19,621 bases of DNA from positions 1 to 19,621 of the forward strand of contig CAMSEM010000016.1 in the NCBI GenBank assembly GCA_947057505.1, given 5' to 3'. The notes under the pieces were generated by a model that saw nothing but the letters and a program-made list of their open reading frames with translations, ran no database searches and had not been told where the DNA came from. Each line of letters starts with the position of its first letter. Position 1 is the stretch's first letter. Source of the DNA: an uncultured Clostridium sp. GTDB lineage: Bacteria > Bacillota > Clostridia > TANB77 > CAG-508. Both the position numbers and the translations under genes were made by a program. Positions 15,291-19,621 of the stretch are shown in pieces.

Positions 15291-15331
15291 TTTCTTTATT
15301 TTTTCTTTAAAATCGCTTGTAGGCGACCTAT

Positions 15332-16168
15332 TTATAATTGATAATTTGCTACTTCTATTGCTTGCACACACCTTCTGTACTCTCTACGGTTTTCTTCGCA
15401 AGTAATTAAGGTAATGCGATTATCTTTTGTTGGTTGTAAATACTCCCAATTGGTTTCTGGTATTACCTTGTTGGTTTGTACACGATAAACTTTTTTACCA
15501 TTAGTAGTTATATAAATAATTTCATCTCCTGTATTTAAGTTTTTTATCTTTTGAAAAAAATTACATTGATAGCCTCTGTTATGTGCTGCTAAGCCAACAT
15601 TTCCCTTCCATTTACTTGTTTCTTCAAAATGCCCAACAGATTTTAACATTACTTTTGATGTTGTTCCTTCGTTAATATGTACATCTAGATTGATTTTAGG
15701 AATTTGGATTCGCCATTTATTTTGTTTATTTTGCTTTACTACATCTCTTTGTGTTTCTTGTTTTGCAATTATTATATCTTCTTCATTATTCTGTTCTTCT
15801 TTACTTTCTTGTATTTGACTTTTTTCTTCGTTCATTTGATTTTCTTCTTGCATTTGTTCTTGAATTTCTTTTGTTGTTAAAGCCATATATACTGTTTGTA
15901 TAGAATTAATTGGATTTGTTCCTTGATTGTTTTTAGATTGCAAATTCGGTTGAAACAATATTTTTTTAGAATGATTAACTTTATTTTCTGGTTTATTATC
16001 TGCTTTAGAATAAATAGGAATTGTTTTGGAATAAACATACTTTGGAACATATTGATTATTTGAAATTTCTAAATTTGGTATGTAACAAATAAAATGAAAT
16101 AATGCAAATAGGAAAATAGTTGCACTTAAGGCTAATAAATTAACATTTCGCCTTGTATAGGTAATCAC
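15332..16168 (-). CDS. Sortase
   Basis: The 278-residue transpeptidase cleaves LPxTG-like signals and joins surface proteins to the cell wall or to each other. An N-terminal membrane anchor (about 11-31) is followed by an unusually long Gln/Glu/Asn/Lys-rich linker (about 50-150) and then the catalytic beta-barrel from KWRIQIPKINLDV. The catalytic His is H196 (GLAAHNRG), the Cys is C257 (TLITC), and the Arg is R265 or R266 (EYRRCVQA). The start codon is GTG at 16168, with AGGTG eight bases upstream. The class was not fixed with certainty; the TLITC motif and compact C-terminus suggest class D or E. It is the first gene of an operon with two putative substrates that both end in LPxTGC. Confidence 0.9.
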   Translation of the reverse strand: MITYTRRNVNLLALSATIFLFALFHFICYIPNLEISNNQYVPKYVYSKTIPIYSKADNKPENKVNHSKKILFQPNLQSKNNQGTNPINSIQTVYMALTTKEIQEQMQEENQMNEEKSQIQESKEEQNNEEDIIIAKQETQRDVVKQNKQNKWRIQIPKINLDVHINEGTTSKVMLKSVGHFEETSKWKGNVGLAAHNRGYQCNFFQKIKNLNTGDEIIYITTNGKKVYRVQTNKVIPETNWEYLQPTKDNRITLITCEENRREYRRCVQAIEVANYQL

Positions 16169-16334
16169 ATAAACTACACCTGCCTTTTATTTGATTTTTT
16201 CTTTTTCCGAATTTTTTATAGAAATAAAATTTTGAAAAAATTGTTTGAATGGCTAAGTTTGTTTTTGAAATAAATTTAAACTTTGCCTAATAAATTTTTG
16301 AAACTTAAAAAATTGCAATTTTCTAACTAAATTT

Positions 16335-16391
16335 ATCTTACACTATTTTTTTGCATTTGTAAAGAACTTTTCATCGACAAAAAATGACAAA
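16335..16391 (-). promoter_or_regulatory. Candidate promoter of the sortase operon with two 0A-box-like sites
   Basis: TTTACA (16363-16358), 17 bases and TAAGAT (16340-16335) form a plausible SigA-type promoter. Just upstream lie TTTGTCGAT (16381-16373) and TTTGTCATT (16391-16383), ten bases apart in the same orientation. They resemble the Spo0A box TTTGTCRAA with one and two mismatches. The long leader from about 16328 to the GTG at 16168 is AT-rich and holds no gene. The remaining gap up to 16490 shows nothing else. Confidence 0.4.
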
Positions 16392-16484
16392 AGTTCTACC
16401 TTCCTTTTCTATTCTTCACAGTCTTATTATCTCTTAAACCTTGAAAATTTATCTTTTCTTCTTACGTGCAAATTATGAGTACTA

Positions 16485-16538
16485 AAGCAAAAAACTAGTC
16501 AAATTACTCAATTTTACTTTAAGAATTTGACTAGTTTT
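16485..16538 (-). terminator. Intrinsic terminator of the two-component operon
   Basis: AATTTGACTAGTTTT and its reverse complement (16538-16524 and 16505-16491) form a perfect 15-bp stem around an 18-base loop on the minus strand. A run of T residues follows. It lies 20 bases after the kinase stop codon. Confidence 0.85.
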
Positions 16539-16557
16539 ATTCTATATTTTATATTGA

Positions 16558-18063
16558 TTATAGTAACTTACTACTATTTACATCAAAATAAAACTCTACT
16601 CCATTTTCCTTGTTTGCCACACCATATTTGTTTTGATAGTTATTTTGAATTGCTTTTACTAGTGCAAGGCCTATTCCGCTTCCACCATCTTCACGATTTC
16701 TTGCACTGTCTGCCTTGTAAAATCTTCCCCAAATTCTATCTAAATTATCAATATCAATTTTATCTCCTGTATTAAATACAAATACTCTTACTTTTTCTTC
16801 CTGCCTTTTAATTGTAATTTTTATTTGTTTCTTTCCTTCTACCTCTTTTGCATGTTTCATTGCATTAGTAAAATAATTTGTTACAATTTGGTCAATATAA
16901 AAATCATCTGCATTTACATAAATAGGCTCTGGCTCATTAAATACAACTTCTATGTTATTTTCTTCTAACATCACATTACATTTTCTAATTACTTCTCTAA
17001 TTAGTTCTGTTAAATCAAATCTTTTGTTGTTAAATTCTCTTTTTCCATATTCTAATTTCATAAGTTCTAACAACTGTTTTACTAATTTATCCATTTTGTT
17101 AGACTCATCTAAAATAACTTCTGCATAAAATTTTCTAGATTCTTCATCTGTATTAACATTTTCTACTAATCCTTCTGCATAGCCTTGTATTAAGGCAATT
17201 GGTGTTTTTAATTCATGTGATACATCTGAAATAAATTGTTTTCTCATTTCGTCTATTTTAGATTTTTCTTCAATATCTTTTTCTAATTCTTTGTTGTTTT
17301 CTCTTAATTGCGTAATAGTACTTTCTAATTTGTCTGACATGGTATTAATGTTTTTTCCTAATTTATTAATTTCATCATCAGAGTCTGTAATTCGATATTT
17401 TTTACTAAAGTCTAATTTTGCCATTTGGCTAGTAATTTCGTTTAATTGTAAAATTGGCTCTGTAAATTTTCTAGATATAAATGAAGCTACAAAAGAAGAT
17501 ACAATAATGGTAAGTACCCCAATTAAAATTAATGCTTCGTTGGAAATTCTAACACTTTCTTCTATTGGAGCAATTGGTATTCTAATATACAAGCTATAGT
17601 TATTTACTAATTTACCAGTTAATAATATGTAGTTTAGATTGTTTGTGCTATCTGTTACTTTTCGAATTTCCATATTCTCACCAGTATATAAAATATTTGC
17701 CTTACTCTTACTTTTGTACAAGTTTGTCATTTCTGTAATTCTACTAATATTTTCTAAAAAATCTTTATCAGTCGAAAATATAATTAAGTTGTTATCAGCT
17801 TTTATTAAAATATCAAAGTTATTTTTAAAAGCAATCTTTTTTAGCTCATTTTCTAGATTATATTCTAAATTTGGTTGTTCATAATACTGATTAATTGTTT
17901 TGTATACATCTTTAATTGTTTTAGTTTTACTATACATATAAAAGTTTTCTAATACTAAGCTATTAATAGTAACTAAGCATAGCACTAAAAACATAATAAC
18001 AATACATAGAGTAACAAATAATCTAATTCGTACTGATTTTAATTTTTCTTTTAGTTTTTCCAT
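16558..18063 (-). CDS. Sensor histidine kinase (HAMP, EnvZ/PhoR type)
   Basis: The 501-residue membrane kinase has two membrane segments (about 14-38 and 176-197) flanking an extracytoplasmic sensor domain of about 135 residues. A HAMP linker (about 198-250) and a short coiled coil (about 250-270) follow. The HisKA domain carries phospho-acceptor H283 (SDVSHELKTP), and the HATPase domain has the N box (NYFTNAMKHA), G1 (FNTGDKID) and G2 (GGSGIGLALVK) motifs. It should phosphorylate the response regulator encoded just upstream. Its sensor domain was not recognised, so the stimulus is unknown. The SD is weak, and the start codon sits directly after a long hairpin, so the kinase may be made at a lower level than its regulator. 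Confidence 0.94.
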   Translation of the reverse strand: MEKLKEKLKSVRIRLFVTLCIVIMFLVLCLVTINSLVLENFYMYSKTKTIKDVYKTINQYYEQPNLEYNLENELKKIAFKNNFDILIKADNNLIIFSTDKDFLENISRITEMTNLYKSKSKANILYTGENMEIRKVTDSTNNLNYILLTGKLVNNYSLYIRIPIAPIEESVRISNEALILIGVLTIIVSSFVASFISRKFTEPILQLNEITSQMAKLDFSKKYRITDSDDEINKLGKNINTMSDKLESTITQLRENNKELEKDIEEKSKIDEMRKQFISDVSHELKTPIALIQGYAEGLVENVNTDEESRKFYAEVILDESNKMDKLVKQLLELMKLEYGKREFNNKRFDLTELIREVIRKCNVMLEENNIEVVFNEPEPIYVNADDFYIDQIVTNYFTNAMKHAKEVEGKKQIKITIKRQEEKVRVFVFNTGDKIDIDNLDRIWGRFYKADSARNREDGGSGIGLALVKAIQNNYQNKYGVANKENGVEFYFDVNSSKLL

Positions 18064-18072
18064 TTTTCCATT

Positions 18073-18122
18073 GTTTTTACTTTTTCTTAGAATTGCAAGT
18101 ATTTTCTAAGAAAAGTAAAAAC
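18073..18122 (-). repeat. Long inverted repeat between regulator and kinase genes
   Basis: Positions 18073-18092 and 18104-18122 are complementary over 19 base pairs with a single bulged base, around an 11-base loop. The stem fills the 70-base gap between the two genes and ends about ten bases before the kinase ATG. It is not followed by a T-run on the minus strand, so it is unlikely to be a terminator. An mRNA-processing or translation-limiting hairpin is plausible. Confidence 0.75.
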
Positions 18123-18133
18123 CCTTACTCCTC

Positions 18134-18811
18134 TCATTTTATTTCAAATTTATAGCCAACACCTCTCATGGTTTGTATGTATTTTCCCTTTTTTCCTAAT
18201 TTGTGCCTTATTTTTTTAATATGGCTATCAATTGTTCTTGAATCTCCATAATAGTCATAGTTCCAAACATTGTTTAATATTTTATCTCTAGATAGTGCAA
18301 TATTTTCGTTATCTACTAAATATTTTAGTAATTCATATTCTCTTAAGCTCATTTCTACTTGCTTACCATCTACTTTAACTGTTCTTCCTTCTGGATCTAT
18401 GATAATGCCACCATAATCTTTTGTTTGTGTTTTATCTCCTATGCTTCTTTTTAAAATAGCTTCTACGCGTGCTACTAATATTTTAGGACTAAATGGTTTT
18501 GCAATATATTCATCTACACCTAGTTCAAATCCAAATAGTTCATCTTGTTCTTCTCCTCTTGCAGTAAGCATCATAATAGGAATACTAGAGGTTTGCCTAA
18601 TTTGCCTAAGTACAGACCAGCCATCTAGTTTTGGCATCATAACATCTAATAAAATTAAATTGATTTTATTTTGATTTTCTTCAAATACTTTTAATGCTTC
18701 TTCTCCATCTGCAGCTTCTAATATATGGTAACCTTTTTGCATTAAAAAGTCTTTAATTAGTTTTCTCATTCTTGATTCATCATCTACAATTAATATGGTA
18801 ACATCGTTCAT
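18134..18811 (-). CDS. OmpR-family response regulator
   Basis: The 225-residue protein starts at the ATG at 18811, which has GGAGG nine bases upstream. A longer opening to 18850 would overlap the -10 region and is rejected. The receiver domain holds D10/D11, phospho-acceptor D56 (LILLDVMMPKLDGW), T83 and K105 (IAKPFSPK). The C-terminal winged helix has the OmpR/PhoB pattern (MSLREYELLKYLVDNENIALSRDKILNNVWNYDYYGDSRTIDSHIKKIRHKLG, then MRGVGYKF). It is probably a transcription factor controlled by the adjacent histidine kinase. Regulon and signal are not deducible, and which of the nearby operons it controls is unknown. Confidence 0.95.
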   Translation of the reverse strand: MNDVTILIVDDESRMRKLIKDFLMQKGYHILEAADGEEALKVFEENQNKINLILLDVMMPKLDGWSVLRQIRQTSSIPIMMLTARGEEQDELFGFELGVDEYIAKPFSPKILVARVEAILKRSIGDKTQTKDYGGIIIDPEGRTVKVDGKQVEMSLREYELLKYLVDNENIALSRDKILNNVWNYDYYGDSRTIDSHIKKIRHKLGKKGKYIQTMRGVGYKFEIK

Positions 18812-18841
18812 ATGTAGTTCCTCCTGAATTTTTTCAATTTT

Positions 18842-18871
18842 ATTATACATTATACAATTACTTTATGTCTA
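18842..18871 (-). promoter_or_regulatory. Promoter of the two-component operon
   Basis: TAGACA (18871-18866), 18 bases and TATAAT (18847-18842) on the minus strand place the start of transcription about 25 bases before the regulator ATG. A second TATAAT lies just upstream. The promoter sits directly after the terminator of the preceding gene. Confidence 0.6.
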
Positions 18872-18880
18872 TACTGTGAA

Positions 18881-18918
18881 CAAAAAATAAACTGCTAACA
18901 AAAAAGTTAACAGTTTAT
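18881..18918 (-). terminator. Intrinsic terminator of the 152-residue gene
   Basis: ATAAACTGTTAAC (18918-18906) and GTTAGCAGTTTAT (18899-18887) form a 13-bp stem with one U-G pair and a six-base loop. A T6 run follows. It lies 14 bases after the stop codon. Confidence 0.9.
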
Positions 18919-18931
18919 CTTTTGATAAGTG

Positions 18932-19390
18932 TTATTTACCAAAGTATAATAGCCATCTATTACCTGCCATGTCAATCAATTCAGATTTGAGGGCTGTAAT
19001 TTTTACTTTGTTTTCATTGTAAAGCTGCATTTGCTGTATTACCAATTCATCAGATTTAAGTTCTGGGAATAGTGAAATTAGCTCTGTAGAGCTTTCATTT
19101 TTAAATTGCTCGTAGGTATCAGCCTCATATTCCATATAGTTTTTTACTAAGCTATCTATCCTTTCTTCAATCGTTTGGTTTTCTTCTTGATACATTGCAA
19201 TCTTTTGCTCTATTATTGTTTGTTTGATTCCTACATCATAACATACCTTGAACATCCAGGCTAGAAAAAACATTGCTAAGCAAGCACATATCAGTGCTCC
19301 CAGTATAGCATCAGAATTCTTATTTTTACAATGCATTCTCCCCCAAATTACTATACCTACAATACTTAAAACTAATAATAAACTTACCAT
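18932..19390 (-). CDS. Small membrane protein with coiled-coil tail, function unknown
   Basis: The 152-residue protein has two hydrophobic segments, about 2-17 and 28-48, separated by a short basic loop (HCKNKNSD). A predicted helical, charged tail follows (about 55-145: EQKIAMYQEENQTIEERIDSLVK..., then LYNENKVKITALKSELIDM). The last residues are NRWLLYFGK. This architecture recalls small proteins common in clostridial prophages and integrated elements, but no phage gene accompanies it here and I do not recognise a named family. The start has GGAGG at good spacing. It appears monocistronic, with its own terminator and a gene-free stretch upstream. Confidence 0.82.
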   Translation of the reverse strand: MVSLLLVLSIVGIVIWGRMHCKNKNSDAILGALICACLAMFFLAWMFKVCYDVGIKQTIIEQKIAMYQEENQTIEERIDSLVKNYMEYEADTYEQFKNESSTELISLFPELKSDELVIQQMQLYNENKVKITALKSELIDMAGNRWLLYFGK

Positions 19391-19450
19391 ATCTTTTTCC
19401 TCCTTTAAACTTTTATTGTTGTAAAATTTTTATGTGTATACCAAAAAGCC

Positions 19451-19480
19451 AGAAGGATGTTTCCTTCTCACTAATTAGTG
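19451..19480. repeat. Two adjacent inverted repeats in the gene-free right end
   Basis: AGAAGGA (19451-19457) and TCCTTCT (19462-19468) form a perfect 7-bp hairpin. It abuts the perfect 12-bp palindrome CACTAATTAGTG (19469-19480). On the minus strand the hairpin is followed by GGCTTTTTGG, so it could be a weak terminator for a gene outside the window, or an operator for the 152-residue gene. The rest of 19391-19621 shows no gene. Confidence 0.45.
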
Positions 19481-19621
19481 AAAACGGGAATAAATAATAT
19501 GAAAATTGTTCACATCTACTCTATTTTAGCATATTTTTACATAAAACGCAATGTTTTTGCATAATTTATGATCGCATAAACTTTTTGTGGGAAACACCAA
19601 TTATAGATATTATCCATACAT

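Noticed and set aside
1..19621. CRISPR arrays, tRNA or rRNA genes, insertion sequences, attachment sites
   Set aside because: No regularly spaced repeats, cloverleaf-like segments, transposase frames or flanking target-site duplications were seen.

Overview
The window is very AT-rich, and nearly all of its genes lie on the minus strand. Introns are absent and Shine-Dalgarno sites are strong (GGAGG type). It carries spo0A, a YyaC-like sporulation gene, a sortase with wall-type surface proteins, and DUF4116, WG-repeat and NrdD-type anaerobic genes. Together these point to a spore-forming, anaerobic, low-GC Firmicute of class Clostridia, probably an uncultured gut lineage. I cannot name the species.

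Layout, in order of coordinates. (1) 1-4520: a minus-strand operon reading from about 4500 down to 1. It contains an NrdD homologue, a translationally coupled DUF4116 repeat protein, a zinc-dependent phospholipase C-like protein, a small V-ATPase-F-like protein, a YyaC/DUF1256 sporulation protein, and the first seven codons of another gene. (2) 4560-5090: a divergent intergenic region with a 16-bp direct repeat and the only plus-strand gene, a 99-residue protein of unknown function. It ends in a bidirectional terminator shared with spo0A. (3) 5086-5990: spo0A with its own consensus-like promoter. (4) 6044-12451: a five-gene minus-strand unit behind a perfect TTGACA-17-TATAAT promoter. It encodes a CNNM/CorC-type membrane protein, a WG-repeat protein, a PLP enzyme of the YnbB/methionine gamma-lyase family, a YhiN/HI0933 flavoprotein and a YigZ/IMPACT protein. 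(5) 12497-16391: a sortase followed by two thioester-domain (TQXA) surface proteins, with Spo0A-box-like sites upstream of the promoter. (6) 16485-18871: an OmpR-type response regulator and histidine kinase, with a promoter at one end and a terminator at the other. (7) 18881-19621: a small two-helix membrane protein and flanking palindromes.

The most striking observation is in region 4. The two adjacent genes yhiN and yigZ are each broken into two reading frames, and in each a +1 shift restores a complete, normal-length family member. Both breaks fall on the same sequence, AGT-CYA-CGG-AA, read in the incoming frame. In a by-eye scan, these are the only two in-frame CGG codons in any gene of the window. 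Skipping the C of CGG and reading GGA as glycine restores the conserved Rossmann glycine in YhiN. I read this as a possible recoding system in which CGG, perhaps an unassigned codon in this organism, acts as a +1 frameshift signal.

Other unusual features follow. The NrdD homologue lacks both the glycyl-radical/zinc C-terminus and the usual finger-loop cysteine, so it looks like a pseudoenzyme that keeps its ATP-cone. The two thioester-domain proteins have lost complementary halves of the Cys/Gln pair. Both end exactly at LPxTG-Cys with no membrane tail. The second of these genes in sequence order (the promoter-proximal one) has a hairpin, and possibly a short overlapping upstream ORF, between its Shine-Dalgarno sequence and its start codon.
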